From: Mesostigma viride
Lineage: Eukaryota > Streptophyta > Mesostigmatophyceae > Mesostigmatales > Mesostigmataceae
Reading direction: 5' to 3'
Length of the DNA stretch: 64,000 bases
NCBI GenBank assembly: GCA_009746045.1
Contig: RPFO01000165.1
Location: 956,546-1,020,545, forward strand
Under the pieces are notes generated by a model. That model was not told the DNA's origin, searched no databases, and saw only the letters and a program-made list of their open reading frames with translations. Each line of letters starts with the position of its first letter. Position 1 is the stretch's first letter. The position numbers and the translations under genes were made by a program. Positions 9,181 through 20,585 of this stretch are shown here, in pieces.

Positions 9181-10550
9181 GTCCATGCCGAGTCTATCAC
9201 GAAAAGTCCACGGGTGGCGGCCCTGCCGCGCGCGGCCTGGGGCACGCCAGGTGAGGACATATCGCCCAGGCTGGGCGGGCTTGGTGCCAGCTAGTCTATC
9301 TGATGTATCTACCTGATCTGTGCGGGCCAGGTGCCCGGCTAGGCCCAGGCGCCTGTGCCTAATAATGTGGGAAACATAGGGCAAATCAGCGTACGAATCC
9401 TCATTACTAATGTGCAAACCAAAGGGGATGTTAAGGGCCTTGCGCAGCATCTTGGTGACGTTGCCGTCGAGTCGTTGCTCCAGCTCCTGCGTCAGTGCCC
9501 ACGTCTCGGCGCCGTAGGTCAGGATCGTCAGAATGACGACCTTGAAGAGGTCACGCTTGACGATCCGGGGTAGGGCGGGGTTGCTCCACCAGCGGCGGTG
9601 GTCATGGAGTTGCGCCCACGCCATGCCGTGTCGTCAGGTCGTCCTCGCATTCGGGAAGCCAACTGCCGAGCAGCTTGAAGCGGCCTGAAGTAGGGTAATT
9701 GATCTCGGTGTCGTCTAAGAGGCGGAGTGTGGGTGGGGGCCCTGCCATGCCGAGGGCCAGGGCCTCCGTTTTGGGGCTGATTTCTAGACCAACCGCCCGA
9801 GCCTCGAGCGCCAGGCAGTCCAGCCAAAGTTGGGCAGACTCCGGCTTCTCGATGAGCGTGATGTCGTCGGCATAATTGAGGTCAGCTAGTAAGTTCTGCT
9901 TGTTAGTCCGGCGGCTCCCCTTCTCCAAGCTCGTTTGTGATCGCTAGGCCAGGGGCACGGCCTGCAATGCTAGCAAAGCGAGCACGTGCCTGGCGCATAA
10001 CATAATCCACTACAGTAATAAACAGGTACGGCGACAGGACGCAACCCTGCCAGACGCCGGTCTGCAGTGGGCATGGCGGGGTAAAGCCGTGTCGAGTGTG
10101 CACCGAAGTGGTCGACCCCTCATACAGCGTGCGGATGACGGTAATCAGGGGAGTGGGGACGCGAGCGCGAGCAAGTACAGCCCATAGAGCGTCCCAGAGG
10201 ACAGAATCAAAAGCCTTGATGAATTAAGTCGACGAAGATCAGGATGGCGGGAACCTCATCAGGTTGCAGGAGAGCGATTTCCTTGAAGAGGCGACGCGCG
10301 ACGAAGATCAAGGAGACAACCAGCGCAGGCCAGAAATCGGGAAGATGGCCATGACGGTGTTGCGCCCAGGACGAAAGCGCATTTGACTTTCCCCTAGGTG
10401 ACGGTCGAGAGCAGAACGAAGGCGGTTGAGGATCATGCGCATGAACAACTTGAGTGCGGCGCTCGGGATGCGGACTCCTCGGTAGTTGGCGGGGTCGTCA
10501 GGGGAACCTTTGTTTTTGTATACAGCATAATACGGAAGCTGTGCTGCCAC
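9181..10550 (-). pseudogene. Reverse transcriptase of LINE D, multiply frameshifted
   Basis: Minus-strand ORF pieces in order: VYKNKGSPDDPANYRGVRI (10510-10450), FRPGRNTV (about 10375), IFVDL followed by AFDSV (10240-10200), QTGVWQGCVLSPYLF (about 10060-10015), YADDITLI (catalytic box, about 9870), a linker, then AETWALTQELEQRL and HLARTDQVDT. These are RT blocks 1-7 and the thumb of an APE-type LINE. The pieces lie in different frames, so the copy is inactive. Reaction in the family: target-primed reverse transcription in the nucleus. Confidence 0.88.
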
Positions 10551-12500
10551 TCAGGTCTAATATCCCAGCTCTAATATCACGTTCTAAAACACACACACAC
10601 GAGTTAGAATATTTATCAGCTTCCATATCAGCTCCAGACTGTCTCTCTAGGGTGGCAGTGCACAGTCCCTGCCCCCAAAATCCAGACCACTAGAGCGTAC
10701 AGTGGAACAAAAACGCCACAGACCTCCCTTGTCATGCCCATGCAGATCGCAAGGCACACGCTGCATGCACCCAGATCGCCACATGGCTGCCACTTGTGCA
10801 ATAGAGGACATCATTGGCTGTCTCGTAGGATTTTCACGTCAAGTACAACTATTCCTGGACGCATGGCATTCCAAACCCCATAACCAGAGCTCCTCATGTG
10901 GCTGCAAAACCTTACTATATACAGTGCTATAAGTGATACAACGCTTCCAGGCATCACACCGATGGGAAACGTTCTCAGGAGGCTGCGGGCACAGCCCCTG
11001 TTTCTCCTTGTTACTGGTACAACGGACGCACCCCTAATGCATACACTAGCCAGGGGCAGCATCCAGCCTGACAAGCAAAACACACTATCCTACGAATCCC
11101 CTCTCTAGAGGATGATATAAGAGGGTGGGCACGTGCATGCCCTGCCGCCCAGCGAACGCGTGCTGAGGGACTTATGGCTGGGCTACCCGTGCCAAAAACG
11201 ACGACTATCCTACCTCGTAGCTGTCTCTCCCTGCTGCCCACCTAGGTCAGACAGGTAGCACAGCGAAACGTGATCCAACCGAAAACTACCTAACTGCCTG
11301 CCACCCCGGACTTGGCAAACGGCACCGACTAGGAACTGCCGGCTAGATGCCATTCTCTCCTTCTCGACTTCACACCCGCAGAGAAATTCACATGGCGATT
11401 GGCGACTTAGCAATACACGCGAGGAAACCTCACTTTCCCTCCACAGGGCTGCCTAGCCCTGAAACTTTCATAATTATGTACATTAAACTGGCATAGACAG
11501 CCCACACCAGGCCAGCAGCAACACCACGGCCTAGCTCAAGGACCCCCGCTAGGCCCTACTCATGTACAGACTGCCCGAAGAAACATCCCTGCTGGGATGG
11601 GCTGATACACAGGGGAGCCAGAAGGTTCCCGCTCAAGGACACCCACCCTGGCAACTCAGGCGCGAGGCCCCACCAATGTCCCCAGGTGCCCTTTTCGGGG
11701 CCAAACTACTCCAACGAAGGGCCGACCAATCACATTTCCACGTGACGGCTGCCGGCCCGGAACACGCCCAACTCTCAGCGCCCTGTGTGACACAGACCAG
11801 GTCACTACAAGGACTGCCCTCCATGGTCACCATAATGGGGACGGGTGGACGTGGTGCTGGGATGATGTGACCGATGGCCCCTTGCTGTCCTTTAGTACTC
11901 CCCCTGCTCTCCTCTGCCGACGTGGGGCTTGGTGCATAACTGCACGTCTTCCCATGCTGTCCGGCTGTTGGGTATGACAAAACCAGAAGTCTTGGATGAG
12001 CAGCGGCTGCTGCCCCGCAAAGGCTCGCACGTGCAAGAACCCGCCTGTAGTTTGCAAGCAGGCTGCGGCCACTGGCCACGTCGGCACAGCATCGCCAATG
12101 CCCCCAAACACCTGTACAGGCCCTAGTCCTGTGCTGCAGGGAAGGGTCTTATCAGCTCCCAGAAGATTAGGCGTACCGGACGGAACGCAATGGCCAAACC
12201 CTTCCACCATCACTCGCTTGCTGGCCCACTGCCAGTAATGCGCCACCTGGGCACACAAAGAGGTTCTACTGGGCACGATACAAGCAGGTTCCTCGACCCG
12301 GCTCCACCTGGGTGCTGCAAGCCCCACCGCAACCGAGTCACCTGAACCACGTCGAGGTCAAGGTCATAAGGGGAAACCCCCCGTGCTTCCACACCAACAG
12401 CAAACAGCTGTTTCGGGTACAGAAACCACGGCTTGGCATGTGCCCTGCCAAACCCCCATCGCAAACCCCTCACTGGATGCCAGGCGCCACCATGGACGGT
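10551..12500. other. No gene recognised
   Basis: Several ORFs of 70-170 codons on both strands lack recognisable motifs and overlap each other in several frames. Moderate GC and many short direct words suggest old repeat DNA or an intergenic region upstream of the minus-strand host gene's 3' end. Confidence 0.4.
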
Positions 12501-12712
12501 CAGTACGCGGCAGATGCCAGGCCACACTCCCTTGCCTCACTGGCTGCACAGTCAGTACATGGCGGATGCCAGGCCTCACTCCCTTGCCACACTGGCTGCC
12601 CAATCAGTACGTGGCGGATGCCAGGCCTCACTCCCTGGCCTCACTGGCTGCACAGTCAGTACGTGGCGGATGCCAGGCCTCACTCCCTTGCCTCACTGGC
12701 TGCCCAATCAGT
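12501..12712. repeat. Four tandem copies of a 52-bp unit
   Basis: The words CAGTACGCGG, CAGTACATGG, CAGTACGTGG and CAGTACGTGG begin at 12501, 12553, 12605 and 12657, and a fifth start lies at 12709. The exact 52-bp spacing means the repeat shifts frame each time, so the ORFs of 79-141 codons seen in all frames here are repeat by-products. Confidence 0.9.
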
Positions 12713-12835
12713 ACGTGAACATGGCAGGTCCACGTGAGACCGCCTGAACGGAGCATGGACCGCCTGACTGCCGTGCGCTCTCGCCCCCCCCCCCAATCCC
12801 CTAACACAGCCTCCCATGCTCCCATGCTGTTTGCT

Positions 12836-14733
12836 TTAATCAACACCCGCGGTCTCTGCCTGCTGCCGCTTGTGCGTGCTCGTGCCGGACTTGTCCTTGG
12901 GCTGCACCGGAAGCGAGCACAGGCCCACGGCACCCCCCAGCTCAGTCCCACCCCTCAGCTCCAGGGGGTCGAAGGCCTCCGGGTTGACCACCTCGTCCAG
13001 GATAGTGTCCAGCATCGGGCTGATGTTGCTGGTGGCCGAGTCCATGAACAGATGGACCAGGCTGGTGGCGCTGCCCACGGCAACTGGAATAAGGGGAGGG
13101 AGGGGAGGGGCACACCCAGGAAGAGATTGAACAAAGTGGCAAAGAGCTTTGTTAGTGTAAATAATTGGAAGGGGTGGGGGGTGGGGGGTGGCGGAGAATG
13201 AACACAAAGAGGAAACAAGTGGGCTCTAGCGAGGCAAAGATTTTTTGATAGCTTTTCTCGTTTCATATTTTTAATCAACTTCTCAAATTTATTAAATGTT
13301 CCCTCAAATTCTTTCGGCTCCACAAGACTGGACGCAACCTAAAGCTAATCACCCACATTAATGTATGAATTAGGGTCATAACACCCAATAGGCGATGATA
13401 ACCGCAACTCCATGTGACGCTGTTGGCAAGAAACCGGTCCACGCAAGGAAACTGGGCCTCGGAGATCAACCCCAAAATTAAATTTGACTAGTGCAATCGA
13501 CAGATCCCTGCAAGGGAATTCCAAATCTGCCCTCGGGTAGTTGAAAGTCCTTTTCCGACCAGGTGATAGACTTACTACGAGACTGGCAAAAATGGCTCTA
13601 TCGTCATTCTCTTACGCCACGTAAGCCAAAGTCGAGTATGGCAAGTACGAGGTAGGGTGGTCTGATCTCAAGTGTAAGTAGCGCAATCAATAGATCTCGG
13701 TGAGGGCGGTCAGGATCTGCCATGAGAAAGCCGAACCTTGGTCCAGAATGGAAGATAGGGGGCAAAATCGGTCGGAATCCGATACATTTTGGGCAAAAAA
13801 TTAATTAATTCGCCAGAAGGTACCTTTCTGCTACCGTGAACCGGTTTCTTGCCTCATGATAGCGTCATGAGCTCGCGATAGCGTCATGTGTTCCTTGGAT
13901 GCCCAACTGCGCTGTACCAACCAGATGTGCTGTACCAACCACATGACTGATAACAAGGAACTTTAAGAAAGGGGATGAAGTACGCATTTCTGAGTGTTCT
14001 CTACAGCCCAGCTCCCCCCCCCCCCCCAAAATATGTGCAAATAGAATTTCTTGGCGCGAAGCCCACAACCCACAGCCCTCGCCTACGTTTTAAGTGTAAT
14101 AGGTGACACACAGAACAGTACCTTGAGCAGCTGCCAATTGGTTGACGACGTTCCTATTAACACCGAATTCGTAGCCCAGAAGAAACTGCGACACCAGCGC
14201 CGTGAAGACGGCCACCTGCAGCACGGCGACATTGGCCACAGGACCCCCCCCCCCTTAGCGCAAACTTCACAGCCTAGCTGATTGCGCGGTAGTTCCAGGC
14301 GGGAAGACATGCGGCGAAACCAATGTATGCATCAAAAACTTACCATACAGCACCTTCCCACAAAATTCTCAAAGATAATCGCATATGCCCGCGCCCTGGC
14401 CAAGCTCTCCACGACGACGGATATCGGGGTGGGCCTCCCAGCATGCAACAGCCGACTTGGGTAAGAGGCGCTGGCAGACGGCAACCCCTCCGCAAAATAA
14501 CTCAAACTGCAAAGGCGGGGGATCTGGCTCGAACCCTTATAGTAAGGGGTGACTAACTCGTTCGCGTCAGTGACGCGTTCGCTGGGCGAAGGGGCGCGTT
14601 CTTCCCAAGGCATGCGCACCGCAGGATCCGGGCGGTAAGGCGCTGGGAAAAGGTGCGCCGTGGTTGGGATGAGGCGACCACAAAGGAGCGCATCCGCGCG
14701 CACACGCATCGGCACAATAAAAAACGTCGCCAT
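12836..14733 (-). CDS. Probable spliced host gene, function unknown (exons 14733-14344, 14253-14122, 13083-12836)
   Basis: Terminal exon 13083-12836: acceptor TTATTCCAG, then VAVGSATSLVHLFMDSATSN, a DTILDEVVNPEAFDPLELR stretch and stop. Middle exon 14253-14122 encodes a hydrophobic segment (NVAVLQVAVFTALVSQFLLG), then YEFGVNRNVVNQLAAAQ, and ends at CAAG|GTACTG. Both sides of this 1038-bp intron are in phase 1, which supports the joint. The upstream exon ends at ATG|GTAAGT (donor at 14343), giving a 90-bp intron, but its phase misses the middle exon by one base next to a run of 11 G. That may be a sequence error or a different acceptor. The first ATG in frame is at 14733 and further introns are possible. 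A single membrane span is plausible. I do not recognise the family. Confidence 0.5.
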
Positions 14734-15398
14734 GTTTGCTCTTGATTCGTTTCAATTTTGCGAAATTGTCTTTCGTTGCGGCGAAGGAACAGAAGCTAGT
14801 ATATGAGAGAACATCCCCAAGAACGTGGCTTAAAAGTGGACAGCCGTAAAAGCTGGGCGGCTGGCGTAGTCGGTACGCGTGGCACATCGTCATGGCAACA
14901 GCTGTTGGTGCGCGGTGCGGTAACGGCATAACATGCCTAGTCAGCAACGCTTTTGCGCTGGCGTAGCAAGCGTTGCGCCCGTGGAAAGATCTGCCGAGCG
15001 GAGGGTCACTAGTCAGTACTCAGTACTCAGCTGTCACTAGTCAGTCATGATGAGGGGTTTTGGAATTGGCACCCGGTGCTGGCCAGCACCCGCACCCCGA
15101 TGACGATCATGACGATCATGACGGTCCTGAGAACGGGCTGGGCTGCGCCGACCAGGCGCTGTACCCGTGTGCGGGCCGCGCCGGCCAGACTGAGATGCGA
15201 CCGTGCGCTCATGGGCGCGTAAATCAAACTGCACGTAAAGAGCTCTCGAGAATCCGGCACCAGTGATTCGTTGCTAGTGGCGCTAGGCCACTTGTGGCGT
15301 TTTGAACTACAAAAACTTCCGTTGACTCGGCCAATGTGTGGCTTTAAGCCAATTAAAATTGGGCTTGGCACGGCCACGTGTGGCGGGCTGGCTTTCCA
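14734..15398. other. No gene recognised; probable upstream region of the minus-strand host gene
   Basis: Contains short direct repeats (CAGTACTCAGTACTCAG, and ACGATCATG twice near 15100) and no convincing ORF. Around 15260-15400 the short words GGCCA...TGTGGC recur (also at 17880-18110), which suggests an unidentified dispersed repeat. Confidence 0.3.
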
Positions 15399-15413
15399 AC
15401 CATTCATTGGAAG

Positions 15414-17071
15414 CAGAGATGTCGTATGCTAAACAAGTGATATCCGCTTTTATGGGAGTTAACACACACCCTGGCTGCATGCTTGCACGTGAAACGCTAG
15501 CCTCTCTTTCCACCCATGCTAGTGGCACCTCGTGGCAACTGGGGGCGGGCATACTGGGCAGCACCCTTATTTCGTACAAAGGACTCCCATGGTACTGGCA
15601 GCGCATATGGACAGGTTACAATAAGCTCAAGCCGGGTCGCCTAGTCTTTCCTACTACTAGGGAGGAGGTGGCACGGCAGCCACTCTTTTTTAATGACTTA
15701 ATCACAGACGCTACTAACAAGCCCCTCGGCACTCTCCACGGACACAACCCGTATGATGGCCTTCTGCGCGCGTCACCGCCGATTGTCAGGGTGCTGGACC
15801 TCTACCTGGGGCACGGCGCTGCGTATCGACGGCTCAGCTACGACGAGGTCAGCACTTGGGTCTCCCACATGCCCTCCCTGCAAGCGTGGCAAACTCTTAT
15901 AAGTGCGATACCAGCTGCGTGGCATGCATTGATGACTGCCCCACGCAAGCCAATTATAACCGGCGACTGGGTTAGCTTCTACGCCGACGGAGTCACGCCT
16001 GCGTGCAAGGGTTTAGTCGTGACGGTTCTGCCACATGAGGGGCTCCAACTACAGCTGCTGGACGCTATTTCTGGCCACAATGGGTGTCTGTATCAACTAT
16101 CCACCTTATATGCGTACACGCCAGCTTCCCAGTGTCACCGCATACGCGTAGTCCCATGGTCTGTGCCAAGATCTTGCATGATCCAGCCGGACCCATTATC
16201 CCCGGTTGAGAGCATTACATGGCTACACGTGGGCAACACACGGCTCGATCTACTACATCTGGACCCGGTTGAATTTGGATGGGTCTTAACCAAGGGGGAC
16301 ATCAGAACCAGCAAATGTATCTTTGAGTACACCGCAGATTGGGGTTATGATATCTTGTTGCATACGTACCATCAGCCCCATCCGGGCCGAGCCCGCTGGG
16401 GAATACATTGGCCGGGCTACACTTGGGTTAAGATGATTACCCTGGCGGTAGACCACCCTCTCGTGGACCGCAGGGCCACTGATGTACAACACCTTTTGAT
16501 GCATAGGGCGATAGGGGTCTGTGCTACGCTCCACGAGCGTTTTGGTCATGATGCATCATGCCTGTGCACGCACCCTAGTGAAACCATTGAGCACAGGTTT
16601 CTTTATTGTAATCTCCCTGGGGTTTGGACGTGGCTCATTAACATCTGGGCCGCATGGACGGCATCGCCACCCACTCTCCCAATCAGCGTGCGTACCATCA
16701 TTTTCGGTATTGCTGGCACACCAGGGACCGAGCTTTCAGTTTCCCAAGCAGAATGGATATGGCTACGCACTACTATGCTATACGCGATATGGACCATACG
16801 CAACGAGACCGTCTTTAAGGTCCGCGAGGAGTATACCCGCGGCGGCGTAGTCCGGCGCTTTATATACCTATGGAATGCGGCTATGCGCCGCTACTGGCTG
16901 TTAGCTCAGGAACAACACAGGGTGTGGGACCCAGGGCCCAATAACGACAAGCCCAGCCCGCTCCAGCTTTTTCATGATCTACTGGGCCGTAATCAGGTAT
17001 TCACCAGTATGCCTCATGGCGACATTACTCAGGTCCAATGGCTTCCCTGGTCTAATAACGCGCCCTATTAG
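15414..17071 (+). pseudogene. C-terminal half of a LINE polyprotein with zinc-binding RT-associated domain
   Basis: About 550 uninterrupted codons to stop TAG 17069-17071. No RT catalytic motif is left, because the copy begins downstream of it. The recognisable part lies at about 16500-16660: CATLHERFGHDASCLC, then ETIEHRFLYCNLPGVWTWLI. The C-C-H-C spacing with the following Trp-rich helix is that of the zinc-binding domain found after RT in many LINE proteins. The region before it is not recognisable by eye. An intact frame over 550 codons suggests a young insertion. Confidence 0.75.
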
Positions 17072-17193
17072 CCTTTCACCTGTCACCGCCACACGTGTGT
17101 GTGCCCACCTTCATTAGGATTCGCTGATACTCATTTCCCCTCTCACCTCTTTGGTCCATAATTGGCTAATAAAATATACCCATTTCCCCGAAA
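15414..17193 (+). mobile_element. LINE E: 5'-truncated insertion with 16-bp target duplication
   Basis: Direct repeats AACCATTCATTGGAAG at 15398-15413 and 17194-17209 flank the element, which ends in GCTAATAAAATATACCC...CCGAAAA. The AATAAA signal lies about 20 nt before the end. The ORF that spans the left junction (from 15338) therefore starts in flanking DNA, and only codons after 15414 belong to the LINE. Short 3' pieces of the same family lie at 17316-17483, about 18170 and 20586-20850. Confidence 0.88.
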
Positions 17194-17315
17194 AACCATT
17201 CATTGGAAGTAGAACGGCGGGGTCAGCGCGGCGCGGCGCCGTACTGGCTGAGTATACAGGGCGGGTCTCTGCCTGCCGGCCGCCCGTGTAGATTAATCCT
17301 CAGTTCGACGCATTT

Positions 17316-17483
17316 TTTTTCGGGGAAATGGGTATATTTTATTAAATTATGGACCAAAGAGGTGAGAGGGGAAATGAGTATCAGCGAATCCTAATTAAGG
17401 TGGGCACACACCCGTGTGGCGGTGACAGGTGAAAGGCTAATAGGGCGCGTTATTAGACCAGGGAAGCCATTGGACCTGAGTAA
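17316..17483 (-). mobile_element. LINE E second copy, inverted, 168 bp, with its own target duplication
   Basis: Reverse complement of the last 160 bp of LINE E, starting with a T run (its A tail, 17312-17320) and ending inside the coding end. It is flanked by CAGTTCGACGCATTTT at 17301-17316 and 17484-17499. The two LINE E copies are therefore tail-to-tail and form a 120-bp-spaced inverted repeat (about 17036-17193 against 17317-17480). Confidence 0.85.
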
Positions 17484-17499
17484 CAGTTCGACGCATTTT

Positions 17500-18436
17500 G
17501 CCGCACTTGCTCGCTTGTGTTCGTACTTTTGCGTACTTTTTCGTACTTTTTTATATCGTTGTCGCAACGATTCGGTCCCCATTCTCGACGATGGATTCGA
17601 GGATACTGTCGTCTCTAAGACACTGCTCCGAAGACGATGATTTTGATTGGACAAGACTGTGGTTGATTCTTGTAATACAATTCTACCTAGCTCACTGCAC
17701 ACTGCACCGGTCTAGCTCACTACGGTAGTCACTGCTCAGCCTGTCCAGCGGCCAGCGGGCCACTTGGCGCTACTAACATGCACTAAGCGGTATGCACTGT
17801 TGCACTTTTCTAAAGGGAGATTCGTGGCGGAACGCCGGCCGGAAGTTCGGCTGACACTGCCAATTGTGGCGTAACCTGTACTAGAGTGAACTTCAGGCAC
17901 GGCCACTCTGTGGCGAAACGAAACTAGAAAGTAGAACAGCACGGCCAATTTGTGGCTTCTTGGGGGCCTTGTCAAATAGGGTGGCAACGCTATTTAGCAG
18001 GGATTACCTACTGGCTATATTTGGAATAAACGTACACCTATTTACCTGGAAATAGGGTGGCAACGCCACATTTTGCCAAAAAAAGTGCCACACCGCCACA
18101 TTTGGCGGTGTATCGCCACTAATCGAAACACTGTCCGGCACCAGTACTGTACACCCCCCTTTTGATGTTTCGGGGAAATGGGCCGTTTATTTTATCAGCC
18201 GATTACAAGTTTTGCGGGCTTCGCCCGCGACATTGGAGCTCGTTCTTTTTGTGGCCGGTCCCCGGCCAGGGAGCCCCGGCTACTCGTAGTAGGGATTGCG
18301 TGACACCACGTACCGCCGCCGAGGGCCGGGTGGCGCTAGCCTCGCCAAGGAGCGCGCGCTAGCTTTAGGGTTTCGACCACAAGATTCATGGAGGGTGGCA
18401 AAAGGGTGAAGAAAAAAAACCCGAAAAAATGCAGGG
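17500..18436. other. No gene; contains small LINE E-like 3' piece near 18170
   Basis: CGGGGAAATGGG at about 18172 followed by TTTATTTTATC resembles the inverted 3' end of LINE E. Words of the type GGCCA..TTGTGGC recur between 17820 and 18120. No coding region was found. Confidence 0.4.
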
Positions 18437-18500
18437 CCCCGGACGATCCGAACCCGGAACCTCACGATTAGACTCGTGATGAAGTGTGCCTTGGCGCCTG
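18437..18500 (-). other. tRNA-like remnant (B-box half)
   Basis: The minus strand reads TCACGAGTCTAATCGTGA (an anticodon-arm-like hairpin) followed by GGTTCCGGGTTCGGATCGTCC, whose central part is close to a T arm and B box. No convincing D arm or acceptor stem is present, so I do not call a tRNA gene. It may be the head of a tRNA-derived SINE. Confidence 0.3.
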
Positions 18501-18536
18501 CATGAAGTCTACGCAACCAGTCCTCGTCGAAGTTGC

Positions 18537-20003
18537 ACAATATGTATATTTCTACAAAGGGACAACTTGCGCAACCGCGCAGTGGACGGAGCTCGCGAAC
18601 TACGTCTTGCGGAGTTCAACTACAGTCATTCCCGCGTTAAGTTGCGATCGCCCCCTAAGACTTGGCGCCGCAACTTAACGCGGGAACGCAACTTAACGGT
18701 AGAATTAGGCTAGCAGCCCACCACCTCCTCCTCTGACGGACTTCTATACGGCATTCGACAGCTCTCGTCAAGCCCGATCCAGCTGCAGCGTCAAAGCCGG
18801 CCAAAGTCCATTTTCCAGGCCAGATATTTTGGACAAAGGCGGGCTGCAAAACACGCGGTGCCTGCGTTTTATACTACAAATGTGTGTTTTAACCCTCTGA
18901 CTTCGGCTCTCTTTTTGGCAGGTTACTTAATTCAGTGCCAGCCGGCTCCACGTTTGATTGTGACAAAACATGGGAACAGTCGTGAGGGAACTGAGCTTCA
19001 GTTACTGTCAACGGCCTGCATGTAAACAATGATAATAACAGCATGGAGGCCACAGTCAAAGTGCAGGCAGCGAGACTGCCTGTGGCCTCAACGACCTGGC
19101 TTGTCTTTGCTCTTCAGTGGTGCATTCGGCATGATGGTGGTAATTTCCGGCAAGATGTCTCAATTACCGTAACAGACCCTACATGGTCGTGGATTCTTAT
19201 GTACCGCAGCCCGCAGACTGCAAAACTGAATTTGTAAGGTTTCATTCGCGCTTTTCACCAAAGCCAGCAGGCGGGTAAATTTGCGCGCCAGTGGGGCTTG
19301 CGTATTTTGCCGCCTGAAATCCCGTAGCGGGTCCGGACTTGGCAAAAAATGGCCTCCTGCGCGGCCAAAAATGGCCTGACACCTACAAATTGAGTCATTA
19401 CCGCGTTAAGTTGCGATGGCCTCCATGCTTAAGTTGCGGTCGCCCCCCAAACTTCGGCGCCGCAACTTAACGCGGGAACGCAACTTATAACGCGGGAATG
19501 ACTGTAGCTCCAGAGTCCAAATTGACTGCTACCCCTGCACGGGAGCGCGATGCGCGCGGGGATGAGTGACCTCGCCAACCCCGCAGACAGCAGGGGAAAA
19601 TCGCTTACAGGCGGTGGAGCACAGGAAAATCCACGTGTGAGCTTCCTGCGCGTTTGTAACGGGATTTCCCCAACAGAAAGTTTGGTCCAACAGCCCAAAA
19701 GTTTGCGACGGTTATATCTGGAGCTCGCGAACACAGGACATCGCAGAGTTTGGCTCCTGCTGCAATCTGGGCATACGGACCTCTGCCAAATGGCTCATCT
19801 GGATGTAACGCACAAAAACCCTCATAATATGGACGCCGTGGTTTGACCTTTTCGTGATTGGTCGCAACGAAATTTCGCGCAGCTCATTCGTCAAGCGGAT
19901 TGTAAGTCGCGCCGCTGAGTGGCTGGAGCCGAAAGCCGTTCGAAAGAGTGTTAGCTAAAATTGTGCCAAGGCTGCGTTTTACAAGCTTTAGTATATATGT
20001 TGA
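18537..20003. repeat. Tandem duplication, first copy (583 bp plus transposon)
   Basis: Starts at ACAATATGTATATTTCTAC and ends at GTATATATGTTGA. The second copy follows directly at 20004. Without the TA-flanked insertion at 18623-19504 the length is 583 bp, against 582 bp for the second copy. Few differences were seen, so the duplication is fairly recent. Confidence 0.9.
18623..19504. mobile_element. 882-bp TA-flanked inverted-repeat transposon (Tc1/mariner-like MITE)
   Basis: Ends read CAGTCATTCCCGCGTTAAGT... and, reverse-complemented, CAGTCATTCCCGCGTTATAA..., flanked by TA at 18621-18622 and 19505-19506. The second copy of the surrounding tandem duplication has the unoccupied site, a single TA at 20088-20089, which proves insertion with a TA duplication. 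Each end is itself a foldback, with CGTTAAGTTGCG and its complement facing each other within about 60 bp. No transposase ORF is recognisable, so it is non-autonomous. CAGT ends with a TA target are typical of Tc1/mariner elements. Confidence 0.88.
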
Positions 20004-20585
20004 ACAATATGTATATTTCTACAAAGGGACAACTTGCGCAACCGCGCGGTGGACGGAGCTCGCGAACTACGTCTTGCGGAGTTCAACTAGCTCCAGAGTC
20101 CAGATTGACTGCTACCCCTGCACGGGAGCGCGATGCGCGCGGGGATGAGTGACCTCGCCAACCCCGCAGACAGCAGGGGAAAATCGCTTACAGGCGGTGG
20201 AGCACAGGAAAATCCACGTGTGAGCTTCCTGCGCGTTTGTAACGGGATTTCCCCAACAGAAGTTTGGTCCAACAGCCCAAAAGTTTGCGACGGTTATATC
20301 TGGAGCTCGCGAACACAGGACATCGCAGAGTTTGGCTCCTGCTGCAATCTGGGCATACGGACCTCTGCCAAATGGCTCATCTGGATGTAACGCACAAAAA
20401 CCCTCATAATATGGACGCCGTGGTTTGACCTTTTCGTGATTGGTCGCAACGAAATTTCGCGCAGCTCATTCGTCAAGCGGACTGTAAGTCGCGCCGCTGA
20501 GTGGCTGGAGCCGAAAGCCGTTTGAAAGAGTGTTAGCTAAAATTGTGCCAAGGCTGCGTTTTACAAGCTTTAGTATATATGTTGA
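20004..20585. repeat. Tandem duplication, second copy with empty transposon site
   Basis: Matches 18537-20003 without the transposon. Differences seen include one A missing in CAGAAAG/CAGAAG near 20262 and a few substitutions. ORFs of 60-101 codons shared by both copies have no family features. Confidence 0.9.

Larger units (their letters stand above)
6684..10550 (-). mobile_element. LINE D: minus-strand LINE split by a tRNA-like repeat array
   Basis: The 3' end is an (ATTCA)n tail at 6684-6705 on the window strand. The coding end (6706-6897) matches LINE B. The element continues on the far side of the array (6915-9163) with the C-terminal and RT parts up to about 10550, where it is 5'-truncated; no endonuclease or ORF1 is attached. 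Without the array the copy is about 1.6 kb. Confidence 0.8.

Noticed and set aside
12312-12747. Overlapping ORFs with ADARPHSLASLAAQS repeats
   Set aside because: Produced by a 52-bp tandem repeat, which is open in all three frames.
18437-18500. Complete tRNA gene
   Set aside because: Only the anticodon-like hairpin and B-box half are present; kept as a tRNA-like remnant.
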